Shown here: piece after piece, positions 35,812 to 48,888 of the stretch
Numbering within the stretch: the stretch's first letter is position 1
How the letters are laid out: every line of letters begins with the position of its first letter
Assembly (NCBI RefSeq): GCF_037975245.1
Contig: NC_092582.1
Location: forward strand, 25,584,077-25,648,076
Source of the DNA: Apostichopus japonicus
Lineage: Eukaryota; Echinodermata; Holothuroidea; Aspidochirotida; Stichopodidae
DNA length: 64,000 nucleotides
Direction of reading: 5' to 3'
Translations under genes and position numbers: made by a program
The notes under the pieces: model-generated
Told to the model about the DNA's origin: nothing
Database searches by the model: none
Seen by the model: only the letters and a program-made list of their open reading frames with translations

Positions 35812-38520
35812 TATAAGGAACATAGTATAGTCTGCCCATATTTGCCTCATAACATGTAACTTTTAAATCTCGTGATAAGATGATGTAAACAAACTTTGCC
35901 TATTAAAAGCTGAGGTATTTGAGGCTATTTTTGGATCACATCACTAGCTTTGGAAAGCATAGTATCAAAATCTCCATTTGCTTCTATCAATTTAAGTTGA
36001 AAATGTGAAATATAGGAACGCGTCGTTCAAGGGTATACTTGTTTCTAATAAATTAAACATACACTGATGTCCACATAAATTTAATATACACTGATGTCCA
36101 CATAAATTTAATATACACTGATGCCACAAAACTGCGTATATTAGCAATAAATATCCATATTGTTTCAGTGTCACCGAAAGTAACATCGGAGGTGTCTTGA
36201 TGTCCCTGTTGAGAATTTACGTGACTGTTCAATAGTTCAAAAGTTATTTGCAAACAATATGCAAAGAAGCGATTCAAATATTTCCTAGCGTTGCGAATTC
36301 GACAGTCAGTAAATTGAGGCAACGAGTTATAACAAAGACGCTCCACCTATAGAAAGTGATGTCGTGTGCATGTCATAAATCATGGTAACTGTTACGAAAT
36401 ATGAACAACGATGGAGGATTTAATAGAATAAATGAAATAAATAAATGAAAGAATGATTTGCAGCAACTGAAGAAATAATCCACCTAAACTGAACAAAATA
36501 TTAAAAGTTGATGTTGTCTTCAAATTAGTGACGTTAGTATAAACTCTATTTTGTTAGACGCCAATTAAAACTTCCAACAAATATACACCGCATGCAGTCT
36601 TTGCTCCAGTTTAAAACCTAGAAGAGGTTTGTGACGAAAAAGAAGTATTTTCGATTTATATTTAATTGCAATAACATCTTTCACAGGTTTGTATCATTTT
36701 TAAAGAAAGTAAAACCATAGCTGTTAGGATACATTATTATTGATTTCATATACTACCCCTCAATATCTAATGTAGGTTATACATAATGGGTATGACGAAA
36801 GTGCTCTCTGGATAAGTATATTCGGTGCTGCAATTTTAACATCGTAGTAATGCTACTTCACAGATAGAAACATATATGTTAAGGTAGTCATTTCCATTGC
36901 TAACAAGGAAGAAAATTATATTCGATGTTCAGTTATCAATCGGTAATGAGTGCTTTCTGCTTGCAACTAAGTTAGATTGGATTTATTCTTGAGATATGTA
37001 TGTAGGTTAACAACAACGTTTAATTTATTGGTATAGAGTACGTTAGGCGAATAAGTAAATCGCTTAGAATAGGCTATCTATCTTAAGATCCTATTTCCTA
37101 CTTATTTATCCATTATTTTTGTTAAACATTTAAGAACGGGATAAAATGTGCATTATAATAGTAATCTCTCCTATACGCTTTACGTATACACATATGTACA
37201 TAAATTGTCGGGGAGGGGGGGGGGGTGGTTGGGTGGTAGGGGAAATTTCTAATAGAATGTGTACCGTACTTTACCTTTAGAATGACAATTGAGTAGAAAG
37301 CATGAGTCAAGAAACAATTTGTGATCGCTTCGAAGTTTAATGTAAGAAAACAGTTACAGATGACAAATACGATTTGAGTTCTTCATAGGACTATTTGCTC
37401 CCGTGAAAAATAATTTACGATCTTGCTGGACTTGGTACCCGTGCACAATTACACAAGACGGTACTAACATTTTGTTTTAAAAAACCCACTTTGTGAGGTT
37501 ATATAAAGTCAATATGATTATACATATATGAGTTTATTTCAAGGATTACATAGTAACACCCGATAACCCCCCCCCCCCACCCACCCAAATTACAGCATCA
37601 TTGCCCTGCCATCACAGTGCCTAATGACTTGTCTTACGGTGTTGTTTATGTTCGACGTATTGTTTGGCTTGCTTCTTAATCCAGTAAGAGAATGAATGTT
37701 GGTGACGATGTTTTCGTATTAAGAGACTCTTACACCTTGCTGCAGGTCTCATTTTACATTAGCTTAACAATGATTTTATTTTCAAACCAAATGATAAAAA
37801 TACAAAATGTTTACTGTCATCGTTGCCGATGTTCTTTTTTCCCCCTAAGCGTGGTTGACAGGGAATATTTCCGTTGATTGGGCAAAGTCAGTCTACTCAG
37901 CGAGTAACACCTTTACGTTATCTATTTATTCAACTCAATTTGAAAGAATTGAATAATTGCTGATGGCTTAGCTTTTTCTATCCAGATTTCAAGGAAAGAC
38001 AGTTCCTGTTGTGGTTTTGTATACGTCATACTTTAATTCAATAACAATTCGTCAGCATAGAATTGATCGGAGTAGTATATGGTTCAGATAACCGTAAGCA
38101 ATTTGCTTTGTACTCGGGATGTAAAATGTTGAAATCGAATTAAATCCAGGAAGCAGTCGCTCATTAACATTCATACCGTGAAAACTTTTAATACTAATTG
38201 TATCTATAGATTTTGCAGAGCAATGTGGAACTGCAAGGGGAAAAAAAGGTTTTGTCCTGCGTTTCACAGCTTTTCCTATATTACATGTGACTGTTGGATA
38301 TTAATGTAACGTATATAGGCCTAGTTACTTAATGAATCACTATAAGTAAATTTCTCTCCAAACAACCGACAGATATTTACCTACAATAAGCTTATATTGG
38401 TTTATATCACTTTTGTAGGAGTCACTCCAAACCTCAACTCTAACATTAAAGTCAGAATTTGTAAGGATATTGTAAGTTAATCATTGCAATAACGTCTTTT
38501 TCAAGCGAGATAAAAATGAC
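35812..38520. other. No supported gene; one small repeat
   Basis: A 27-bp unit 'acactgatgtccacataaat' occurs 2.5 times at 36060-36126. Poly-C and poly-G tracts lie at 37568-37580 and 37211-37225. ORFs at 36053-36346 and 37692-37877 carry no recognisable motif. Confidence 0.45.
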
Positions 38521-38523
38521 TAC

Positions 38524-38990
38524 AGAAGTCGAGTGTATTATCTTAATTATGCAAACGAAATTAGCTGGATGATTTGTTATGGTCGTTCCAAATGCACACA
38601 AAGGATTGATTCATATACAAGTCGAGTGTATTATCTTAATTATACAAACGAAAATTAGCTGGATGATTTGTAATGGTCATTCCAAATGAACGTAAAGGAT
38701 TGATGCATATACAAGTCGAGTGTATTATCTTAATTATACAAACGAAAATTAGCTGGATGATTTGTAATGGTCATTCCAAATGAACGTAAAGGATTGATGC
38801 ATATACAAGTCGAGTGTATTATCTTAATTATACAAACGAAAATTAGCTGGACGATTTGTTATGTACATTTCAAATGCACATATATGGATTGATTGATATA
38901 CAAAAAACGAAAATCAGCAGGATGATTTGTTATGGTCATATCAAATGCACGTAAAGGATTGATTCATATACAAGTCCAGTGTAGTATATT
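38524..38990. repeat. 94-bp tandem repeat, ~5 copies
   Basis: Unit starting 'gtcgagtgtattatcttaat' at 38528, 38621, 38715 and 38809, with a shortened and diverged last copy to about 38990. Copies 2-4 are nearly identical, so the expansion is recent. Confidence 0.9.
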
Positions 38991-39950
38991 AGTTAAACAA
39001 ATTTTAGTGGATAAGTTAATGATTGTTAGATATCTGATTTAATTTCGTCTTAACTTTATTGATTTCTTTAAAAGAGAAGCATGTCGAACTGTCTTAAAAG
39101 GATATATATTAAATACTGTAACAGTGAACAACCCCCCCCCCCCCAAAAAAAAAGGCGAAAGAATTGTCATAATCCAGTTTTTAAATCAGTTACAATCAGT
39201 TTTAATTTTCTTTACAGATTATTTGGACAGAAATATTAAGCAAGGTTAAATATACAAACATCGAAATATATGCCTCAACTGTTGCTTTTATTAAATGTCT
39301 CTATTAATTTCAATATTTATTTTCCGTACTAAAGATGGGACCCTTTTGCATGTTTAAAATCTAAAATTTTGACGTTCGTGTCAACAAAATATTGTCAATA
39401 ATAATGAGAGTGTAAATATGAAATTATCTTATATTGTGAGGTACATATATTATTATATTTACAGGTGAATTTATAAACATCTTTCCCTTCTATTCACCCA
39501 TCTTCTTGAATGGCATTCAATTGGGCCAAATTTCATATCACCCCAAACGATTTTGGTAGGGGGATAAACTTTTTATGGATGGATTGTAGGTGGAATTTTA
39601 CAAAAGAATGAAAGAAGAGTGGGCGGTGGGGGGAGTGTTGTGTTAAAATTACAGTTTTCATTCTCCCAGTCAGATGTTTCTGCTAAGGTCATTTACTCTT
39701 CACTATTAAAGTTAACATACACAAAGATAAAGACCATAAATTCCAGCCTTGACAGAATATTATAGAATTTAGCTGTGGCTGTAAAATCATCACAGAGCAG
39801 GTACTGTATATTCTTGGCATACTACACATGTTGCTATTCAGTTTGATATGTTGATAATCATTAAAAGACTTAATTAATGCTTTATTGTATTATTCAGGAA
39901 GTAAGTCTGTTCATCGCCTCTCAAGAAGTGGTAATGAGACAATCGTTTCA
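38991..39950. other. No supported gene
   Basis: AT-rich sequence with a poly-C/poly-A junction at 39132-39153 and no coding or structured signal. Confidence 0.4.
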
Positions 39951-39954
39951 CAGT

Positions 39955-40370
39955 TGATACGAAGCCTAATAAAGCTCTCTCTGTATATATACATATAACA
40001 TAGAACATATAATATATAACATATAATATATAACATATAACATACATTACATGATATATAACATATAATATATGATATATAACATACATTACATTACATG
40101 ATATATAACATATAATATATAACATATAACATATCACAATTGATACGAAGCCTATAATAAAGCTCTCTCTGTATATATACATGAAACATATAACATATAA
40201 TATATAACATATAATAAATGATATATAACATATATCATATCACAGTTGATACGAAGCCTAATAAAGCTCTCTCTGTATATATATATATATATAACATAGA
40301 GCATATAATATATAACATATATTACATATAATATATGATATATAACATATCACATAACATATATCTTATA
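39955..40370. repeat. Tandem repeat with ATATAACAT core
   Basis: 'gatacgaagcctaataaagc tctctctgtatatata' occurs at 39957, 40141 and 40246. The copies are separated by variable runs of 'catataatatataa'. The 102-codon minus frame here is repeat read-through. Confidence 0.8.
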
Positions 40371-40967
40371 ACCTGTCAGGGAGAAATGGAGGGGCTGACA
40401 GTAGGATACACTTCATATAAAGATGCACGCCTTCTGTTGATTATTCTATTCTCATTAGACAGGCCTTTTTGTTCTTCAAACAGCTATTCTATATTTAAAC
40501 CGCGTTTGTGCCTATATCCCGACGAATCAACTACTAGTATCAGTAAAAGTCACGCCTAGTGTCACTCTCCAATACTTGGAGTGTTTACTTGTACGTGGCT
40601 TAAGAATGCAATCAAGAAATACTCGAAAAAACAAAGTAACAATAACATTTCCACAATCCGTATATCTTCTCTTAAATGACGGTAACAGCTCAAATGATCA
40701 TCAGATTCTTCTACCGCCCACGACATGTTGAAGGATTCAAACTGTGTTCTGGCCGAGGAATTATTTTAATTCTTTCATCAATAATGACACTGTATTATTC
40801 TCTGACTAAACATTGAGTATTTGAGATACCCTCTCTTGTATACCAACAAATAATTTGTATAGATTTACACATGATAGGCTATTGAATTTGTGCATATTAT
40901 TCTGGGGAATTGTGACTTTATATTTATGGGACTGTTTGAAATTAAAAAAAAAACAGAGGTTGTAAAC

Positions 40968-41087
40968 ATGTCAACGAGAGGAAAGTCGTTTTCTATTCGT
41001 GATATTTTGGAATCGGAACCAGTTCACCCGACATGGGCAACTCGAACAATCAATGCACCGAAGATTTTTATTCAAACAGTATCACAG
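40968..41087 (+). CDS. First coding exon with eh1-like motif, possible homeobox gene (partial)
   Basis: ATG at 40968 has a favourable context (aaacATGt) and opens a 40-codon exon, MSTRGKSFSIRDILESEP ... IFIQTVSQ, ending at CAG|GTAAGAAT, a near-perfect donor, in phase 0. The KSFSIRDILE segment fits the eh1 (Groucho/TLE-binding) motif FSIxxIL, found near the N-terminus of many ANTP-class and related homeobox repressors. Such a protein would act in the nucleus as a transcriptional repressor. I could not find a homeodomain exon downstream on this strand within the window, so the partner exon must lie beyond a very long intron or the gene is something else. The upstream ATG at 40890 is less likely because it adds a lysine-rich poly-A read-through. 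Support is motif plus splice site only. Confidence 0.42.
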
Positions 41088-43074
41088 GTAAGAATTTTGA
41101 ATGAAAAAAAAAGTTGTTCTGCTTACCGCTTACTTGTCGGTTGTATTTCCTAGAAGAAGCAATAGTTATCGACCATCAGTGGTCTATATTATGAAGAAAC
41201 ACTCCAAAATTTGTGTTCCAATGTAGGAAAATATCACAAGTGTAATGGTCCTTCACACATATAAGGAGAATGATTGATCTATATATACACGTGTAGAACA
41301 ACAGAGACCCTTGATGTTTCAAGTTTTAGTTTATCTATAACGTTTCCAGTACTGCAGATGATATTGAAGTATTTAACATGCCCTAATATCCACATTAGTT
41401 CCAGTGTGAACACTTTGTGCAATTAGTTTGACATAAGCCTACAAAATATACCGAAAGAAGTAGATAATTAACAGCTATTTGAGCACTTTCAAATCCATGT
41501 CCATTCCAAGGGGGCAAGGATTGTTGGGAGTTGTTAAACATGTTAGCTAACGCTATATACACAGGCGCGTATCCCGGATTTTCTAACCCGCGGCGCGAAT
41601 TACTATCTAAGCGGAGCGCCACCATCGGTTGGCGCGCAGCGTACAAGAAAATTTCTGGTTTTGATACCCCCTAGATCACCGGAAATGGCACTTCTCGGGC
41701 TTGAAAATGACCAACCAGATGTTCACTTTTACCTGAGAAGCAATTATTTCCCAATAGTTTTTTCCCCATCCATAACCTTTTTAAAGACTTTCACCAGTTA
41801 CACATCATGTTCGACCTCATTGCATGTCCTGTGGATCATTGCTTTCGTAGGTGATTCTACGTCACGGCCCACAATACCCGACAGCCCCACTTTTTAAGGT
41901 TTTCAGCCCATTATTCGATCCGAATTTGAAAATTTACATTTCTCGTGAATAAATTCACTTCAAAACATACCCATAATGTTGCAAAAAATGTTATCTATGG
42001 ACAACCAATATAGAAAAACCTCCTTCAAGCCTAACAGACCGGTCAAAATTACACCAGTAGTGGGAAGTATGATTAAGAATGTTGGTCAGGTAATTTTCGA
42101 AAATAATTTATTGGTGTACAAATATTTAACCTTCTTATAATGGCTATTATAAACTTGGTTGAAGGAAATGAAAAAAATAGTAGATATTTCCGAAGCCGAA
42201 CACAACACACATAGGCGTAGGATGCGGGGGGGGGGGGGGGTGTGCTACTGAAAGAAAAATAAATTGCAATGATGTAGCTAAAGGAAATGAATCTACTTGA
42301 TAATTAAAATTAAGTTCTATAAGCTTGGCCGACTTATTCGCCATTACTAATGTAAAAGAGAATTTGACGTAATTTGACCTCCATGCTTTTACTATATCTA
42401 CATAATACATTTTGCTGTTTACGTTAGCATCCCGCGGTATACTGCGCAATTTCCACGGACCGTACGGTACACGATGGAATGCGATAATAACCGATGCTTG
42501 CTTATATGATATTGACCTTAACATGTTGAACGCGCGCGGAGCGCGCGAAAAATTCAGGTTATATTTTTCGGGCAAGTCGTTACAGCCCCCGCAAATCAAA
42601 TTGGGTTCCTATGACTACATACATCGACAGTTTTGAGGCTCTTCAACCTGGAACCGCCAATTTCATTCTCACAGATATGATGTCATATCTGCTGTTTGTT
42701 TTAGATGTTCGAACAGGCGCGTAGCGAATAATTTGCCAAGGGACGGGCGAACCCTGTAGGCAAACTATCTAAGCGAAGCGCCACCGCGAGTTGGCGTGAA
42801 GCGTACAAGAAAATTTGGGCAGAAAATGCCTCCCAGATCGCTGGAAATGACACTTTCCATGCCTTCTGAGTTGCATCTAAGCAATTTCTATTTTGAAATT
42901 ACTAGCGATATCAAAAAAAATATATACTCGGGGGGGGGGGGGCGTTCTCCCCCTTCCCGAAATGCGTCATGTTCCCCGACGACTCGGTCGAGTTCGAGAC
43001 CAGCCACAGTTGGTTTCATAGCACAATTGTTAAGGCGTCCATACTTACACACGCATTATGATAGACCATATAAA

Positions 43075-43175
<101 letters not shown>

Positions 43176-43360
43176 TACATAAGTTAGAGAGGAAAAATGG
43201 AAACGTCAAAAATGGAGTTGTCGGTGTAAGGGTTAGGGTGAAGCACACGCCCCTTCCGAAATCCTCGATCCGTCACTGGCTTCCCGGCCATGTGTATATA
43301 ATAGGGATCAGCGCTGTAATTATGGCACTGTTCCCCTTTCTCTTCCCTTGTCGATTTTTT

Positions 43361-43475
43361 TTAACTCCCTCCTTTTCTCTCCTTTTCTCTCTTTCTTCTT
43401 TTTCTTTTCCCTTCCTCTCCTCCTCCTCTTTTTTTCCTTTTTCTTCTCTGTTTTTTCTCTCCTCTTTTTCTTACC
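43361..43475. repeat. Polypyrimidine tract
   Basis: About 115 nt almost purely C/T on the plus strand. It is matched at 47635-47760 in copy B and is therefore part of the transposon consensus. It is followed by a G/C block with alternating purine-pyrimidine 'gcgcgcg'. Confidence 0.85.
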
Positions 43476-43579
43476 CGGGGGCGCGCGCCCCCAACACCCC
43501 CCCCCCCCCTCTGGATATCTTATCTGCTTGTCACTGATTGGCTGATCTCTGTCAGCTGACTACTTAATACTACTTACAT

Positions 43580-44460
43580 ACTCACCATATCTTCTCTTTT
43601 AATATTAACCAATTAAGATATAATTTGACTGCAGTAATGAGTGTTGTGAACTTTGTTCTGCCATTTACTTATCAACAACACTAACCAGTGTTGTCACGAG
43701 TGCACTTATACATGAAGCTATACTGTTAGAGGTGCCTTTGTCGGCGACATATTGATAATTTAAATAAATGAATAGCAGTGTACAACGATTTTTAATTGAA
43801 TGAGATAGATCATAATAAAGAACCACGCAAGTCCTTCGGAGTGTGCTTAGTAACATAATACACTTCATGTTGCTTTAGGCCGAGCACAATGGACAGACAA
43901 GGATCAGGTGGTTCTAATCAATACGACCTCCAAGGAACAAACCTGAAACATGCTAAAAACCCATTGTCCTGTCTATCGTTCAATCTTGTAGTCTGTTTTA
44001 TTTAATTACCGTCTGTAACGGATAAGTATGCAAGCGATGCATACCGTGATAATGTTGTACATAATGATAACGATATGTACTATAACAGTAATATGTCACG
44101 TTTAGTTAAAATGTTAAAACACTCGCTTTTTCTTTCCTTTTCTACGTGACGTCATCATGCGCGCATCCTGTTTTTGTGTTGAGAAGGTGATACGATGCCT
44201 CAACGAGTCTAGCGTCATTTATATTCTATCATAGCGAACATATCCTTTCTCTGGACTTTCCAGTGTATAAGAAGATGATATTATAAACAGGGTTCTCTGT
44301 AATGGGTGTTATATTTAACGCATTGGAAGTAAAGGCGTTGCAGATCTTTAAAAAGTATTATAAAAAGTAAGGAAGACAATCATTTTACTTTGAATATCTT
44401 CCGAAGCCTGAATGGCAGGCACGAATGTAAATGACATACATCTTAAATTTACCTAAAGAA
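43580..44460. other. No supported gene
   Basis: AT-rich spacer after transposon copy A. The minus frame 43665-43868 has no recognisable features. Confidence 0.4.
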
Positions 44461-44670
44461 CAAAATGAACGAGTCTATCCCTCGATCCTAATGCAATTGC
44501 TGTGTAGCCAGAATGAAATGGACGAGTCCATCCCCGATCCTCATGCAATTGCAGTGTAGCTAGAGTAACATGAACGAGTCCATCCCTCGTTCCTTATGCA
44601 TTTTCTGTGTAGCCAGAGTGAAATGAACGAGTCCATCCCTCTTCATACAATTGCAGTGTAGCCAGAATGA
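44461..44670. repeat. ~55-bp tandem repeat, four copies
   Basis: Unit 'aaatgaacgagtccatccct ... atgcaattgcagtgtagcca' occurs four times with point changes and a shortened last copy. Confidence 0.88.
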
Positions 44671-44762
44671 CTTCCTATTATAATACCGCTACAAGTTTGC
44701 TAGCGCACGAACAGCGATATATTGCTTATATTCATTGCGTGATACGTGTGACATATCGATTA

Positions 44763-45152
44763 TTATACAACACCTAATTATATTCCGGCCATTTGATTGG
44801 TCAATTGCTCGTCGATTGCATGCAAAATCCGCTCTATTGCACCCTATGACTTAGAACCATGCATTATACTTTTTTATAGCACTTTTTTCAATGGTAAGAG
44901 AGCAGAGAAACCTGTCTGTTCAAAACAATCTGTTGCATGAGTGCATTTTACATCCAATTATATCCAAATTTGAAGGTGTTGTATAAAACAAATAATGAAT
45001 GGTTTCCATTCGTGCAATAGTGCAAATATTTCATGAGTTGAAAGATGTAATTTGTTCCATTCAACTCCGCTGCGCCTCGTTGAATGGAACATTCCATCTT
45101 TCAACTCATGAAATATTTGCACTATTGCACGAATGGAAACCATTCATTATTT
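44763..45152. repeat. Nested inverted repeats with a perfect 58-bp hairpin
   Basis: 44990-45047 is an exact reverse complement of 45095-45152 (58 of 58). Inside it an 11-bp pair (45055-45065/45079-45089) encloses a 13-nt loop, with unequal 7-nt and 5-nt interruptions. To the left a 13-bp pair (ttatacaacacct at 44763-44775, aggtgttgtataa at 44974-44986) encloses 198 bp. The structure looks like a foldback/MITE-type element. Transcripts from either strand would form a long hairpin. Confidence 0.9.
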
Positions 45153-45168
45153 GTATACTAAACAACAC

Positions 45169-45868
45169 GATACAAAGTAAAGTCATGTAACGATGTAATG
45201 GACCGATGAGAGGGGTTCGGGTGGGAGAGGGGGTGGCAGCTCGGGGCTTGCGTTCAATTAGAGGGAGGGGATAGGTGGGAGTAATGATCATTGTTTTTCC
45301 TTTTCATATACTTAATGAAACTTGGATATGCCTAATTCGGAAGGGCTGAGGGGCCCGAATTGCCTCCCGACAGCGCTGACGATAGCCAACATGTACACAC
45401 CGCCCCTACCACCCCTCTCACACTACCCTTCTGCATCATGGTACGAAGACACGAAATCGCGCTCCAATGGTGGGAAGGCTTAGAAGGCACGTACATTTAC
45501 AGGTTTCAGCTAGCAGTTAGCCGAATGAAACATTGATAAATGGGATAAGAAGTGTAAATAGAACGGGCACTTTATCATGAGTGAGTAAATATTCATGATA
45601 CGTTGAAGGCAATGACAATGGCCAAAACTATGTTATTGATGTACGATAAATAACTAAAGAACATCATTACGAGAATCAGGATTATTCTAGTTGTATTTAT
45701 TTTCTCCGAATGGATATATTATTAGCTAACTATATACTACTCTATTATCCTTATATATCCTACTACTATTTGTGAATTTAAAATATGAAGTTTTGAAGGA
45801 AGAAGGCGATATGTTAATATCGCTCCGTACAGTACATTATATATGGTAGAGAGGCCAACATCCTAAAC
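45169..45868. other. No supported gene
   Basis: Spacer between the foldback and transposon copy B. It has a G-rich block (45208-45282) and nothing else of note. Confidence 0.4.
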
Positions 45869-45873
45869 AAACG

Positions 45874-47809
45874 CAGGCGCGTATCCAGGATTTTCTTACC
45901 CGGGGGGCGCGAATTACTATCTAAGCGGAGCGCCACCATCAGTTGGCGCGGAGCGTACAAGAAAATTTCTGGTTTTGATACCCCCCCAGATCACCGGAAA
46001 TGGCACTTCTCGGGCTTGAAAATGACCAACCAGATGTGCACTTTTGCCTGAGAATCAAGTATTCCCCAAAAGTTTTTTTCCATCCATAACCTTTTTGAAG
46101 ATTGTCACCAGTCACACATCATGTTCGACCTCATTGCATGTCCTATGGATGATTGCTTTTGTAGGTAATTCTACGTCACGGCCCACAATATCCGGAAGCC
46201 CCACTTTTGAAGGTTTTAAGCCCATTATTTGTTGAGAATTCACATTTCTCGTGAATAAAATCACTTTTAAACATACCCATAATGTTGCACAAAATTCAAT
46301 CTATGGACAACCAATATAGAAAAACCTCCTGGAACCCCTAACAGACAGGTCAAAATTGCACGAGTAGAGGAAAGTATGATGAAGAATGTTGGTGAGGAAA
46401 TTTTCTAAAATTCAGACACAGTTAATTTATTGGTGTAGAAATATTGCAACCTCTTATAACGGCTATCATAATACTTCGTTGAAGGGAATGAAAAATAGCA
46501 GATATTTCCGATATCAGGTATATCGAACCGAACACTACACACATAGGCGTAGGCCCCGTAGGAGGCGGGGCTGCAGCCCCCCCCCCCCCCCCCGCAACCA
46601 TTTTTTCCGGGCACCTACTGAAAGAAAAATAAATAGCAATGAATAGCTTAAAAATGATCTCCTTGGTAATTAAAATAAAGTTGTAAGCTTGGCCGACATT
46701 ACTACTGTAAAAGAGAGTTTTGACATAAATGGATCTGTATGGTTTTTCTCCACTTACATAAGACATTTGGTTGTTTACATTAGCAGCCGGCGGTATACTG
46801 TGCAACTTTCACGGACCGTACGGTAAACGATGCCATGCAATGTAATGACCCATGCTTGCTTATATGATATTGGCATCGATATGTTGAACGCGCGCTTCGC
46901 GCGCGAAAAATTTTGGCTTTTTTTCGGGCAAGTCATTACAGCCCCCAAATCCAATTGGGCTCCTACGCATTTGACTACACACAAAGACAGTTTTTGAGGC
47001 TGTTCATCGTGGAACATGCATTCAATGCTCACTGATATGATGTTATATCTGCTCTTTGCTTTACAAATTCGAACAGGCGTGTAGCGAGTAATTGCCAAGA
47101 GAGGGGCGAAGCCTGTAGGCAAACTATCTAAGCGAAGCGCCACTATTTGTTGGCGCGAAGCGTTCAATAAAAATTTTGGCCGAAAATGCCTCCCAGATCG
47201 CTGGAAATGACACTTCCCAGGCCTTGTAAGTTGCATCTAAGCATTGTCTATTTTGAAATTACTAGCGATGTCATAAAGAAAATTTGCTCGGGGGGGGGCG
47301 GTCGCCCCCTTCCCGAAATGCGTCATGTTCCCCGACGACTCGGTCGAGTTCAAGACCAGCCACAGTTGGTTCCATATAGCACAATTGTACAATTGTTTAA
47401 GGCGTCCATACACACACACGCGTTATGATAGACCATATATAGTATTTATATAGATACATTAGTGAGAGAGGAAAAATGGAAACGTCAAAAATGGAGTTGT
47501 CGGTGTAAGGGGTAGGGTGAGGCGCAAACCCCCTCCGTAATCCTCGATCTGTCACTGGCTACCATGTGTATATAATAGGGATCAGCGCATTAACTATGAC
47601 TGTTCCTCTTTCTCTTCCCGAGGTCTTGGCTATCTTCTACTCCCTCCTTTTCTCCTTTTTCTCTCTTTTTTCTTTTTCTTTTCCCTTCCTTCCTCTCCTC
47701 CTTTTCTTTTTTCCCCCTCCTTTTCCCTTTTTTCTTCTCTTTTTTCTCTCCTCTTTTCCTTACCCGGGGGGCGCGCGCCCCCAACGCCCCCCCCCTGGAT
47801 ACGCACCTG
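45874..47809. mobile_element. GC-ended non-autonomous DNA transposon, copy B, intact ends
   Basis: Begins CAGGCGCGTATCCAGG (45874-45889) and ends CCTGGATACGCACCTG (47794-47809), a 16-bp terminal inverted repeat with one mismatch. It is flanked by AAACG on both sides (45869-45873 and 47810-47814), a 5-bp target duplication. It is 1936 bp long with no transposase. Like copy A it is bipartite: the left-end motif recurs internally near 47073, and it also has a central poly-C block (46578-46594) and the polypyrimidine tract. The palindromic 'gcgcgcttcgcgcgc' at 46890 is shared in altered form with copy A and with fragments near 52080. The superfamily is not assigned; the CAGG end resembles hAT-like elements but the duplication is not 8 bp. 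Confidence 0.82.
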
Positions 47810-47814
47810 AAACG

Positions 47815-48592
47815 GGCATACATACATGAAGCCAAGAATATCATAGAGGCCTTAGTTAAAAGTTGACGTTATAGAGATCATGTACACATATCATTACGGT
47901 CATGACCACGTATAGCACGTTATAACGGCAATGTTTAAACCTTATACAGAGGTCGCATGCATAGCTACAGTATGATATAGGTCAAGTGATTTCATGGTAA
48001 CTAGGTGAAGTTTCGCAATACCAGAGATCAAACTACATACATAGCCTACAACATTTTACGTAATACTTTTCGTCTCATGATATGGTATAAATATGTTTAC
48101 CTTTCTTTTACAGTATAAGATAAATGTTTTAATATTCAAGAAACTCATCATCTGAATAAACAAAATCATTTATCAAGCTCACACAAAATTCGGAAAATCG
48201 ATTTTTCCATCACGTGTTTGTCTCGTGATGACTAACAGTAAACATTCACTGTCCAATCCACATGCATGACCAATGTATTTATCATTAAAATAGCCTACAA
48301 TTAAACAGTATCGAAATATGGCAAGTTAAAAAAACAAAAACAAGAACTGGTCGATTTCTCTTCAGTGCAAGATCCAATGTACCGGTGTATAAAGAAGTAT
48401 AACTGCACCCTGGTCTAACGGTGTTTGTTTTATTAAATAGTTTTGTTACCTATTAGTTCCTGCATGCTGCATATTGTTCAATAGTCAGTTTAGACGGCGT
48501 TTCCAATTTACTCGTCTGTCTTTCTGTCTGTCAGCCTGTCGAGCGGGAGGGGGTGGGGTCAGGAGGGTTGAAATGGAATACTGTACTGTTAT
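47815..48592. other. No supported gene; possible shared polyadenylation signal
   Basis: Unremarkable spacer. A minus-strand AATAAA is at 48434-48429, which could serve the minus-strand reading frames upstream. Confidence 0.35.
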
Positions 48593-48755
48593 TTATAAGA
48601 ATTCTACGGCGATCTCCTTTTTGTCCAATGCAGGTTTCAATTCGCTGGCGTATCTCTCAATCTCTAAAACAAATTCAGGATGGCTCAGTATGTTTATTGC
48701 AATCCTTGCCCGCGCCTGTTGTTTCTTTTCAAAGGTCATGCCGTTTCGTCGCTGG
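48593..48755 (-). CDS. Possible terminal exon of an unrecognised gene
   Basis: A TTCTTGCAG acceptor ends at 48756 and is followed by an open frame with protein-like composition, QRRNGMTFEKKQQARARIAI ... ELKPALDKKEIAVEFL, then a stop. It is charged, helical and Lys/Glu/Ala-rich, and I do not recognise a family. It lies in the putative 3' region of the RNase-like gene, so it could be untranslated. A longer plus-strand frame overlaps it. Weak support. Confidence 0.22.
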
Positions 48756-48888
48756 CTGCAAGAATCGCCAATATGACCGGTTATTTCCATGGCAACAGTT
48801 TCATATTTTAAGCTAGAACTATTGATTACTGCTAAGTCTACATAGTCTGCTTACGTACTTGAGTAACTTTAGCGATTCCGAGACGTGT

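Noticed and set aside
38524-38990. Hammerhead-like core in the 94-bp repeat (acgaaaa...ctggatga)
   Set aside because: The order and spacing of the core elements do not fit a hammerhead, and CTGGATGA breaks the CUGANGA consensus.
42147-42599. 150-codon minus-strand frame, and similar frames at 46422 and 46775
   Set aside because: They lie inside the non-autonomous transposon copies, the frames differ between copies, and there is no transposase motif.
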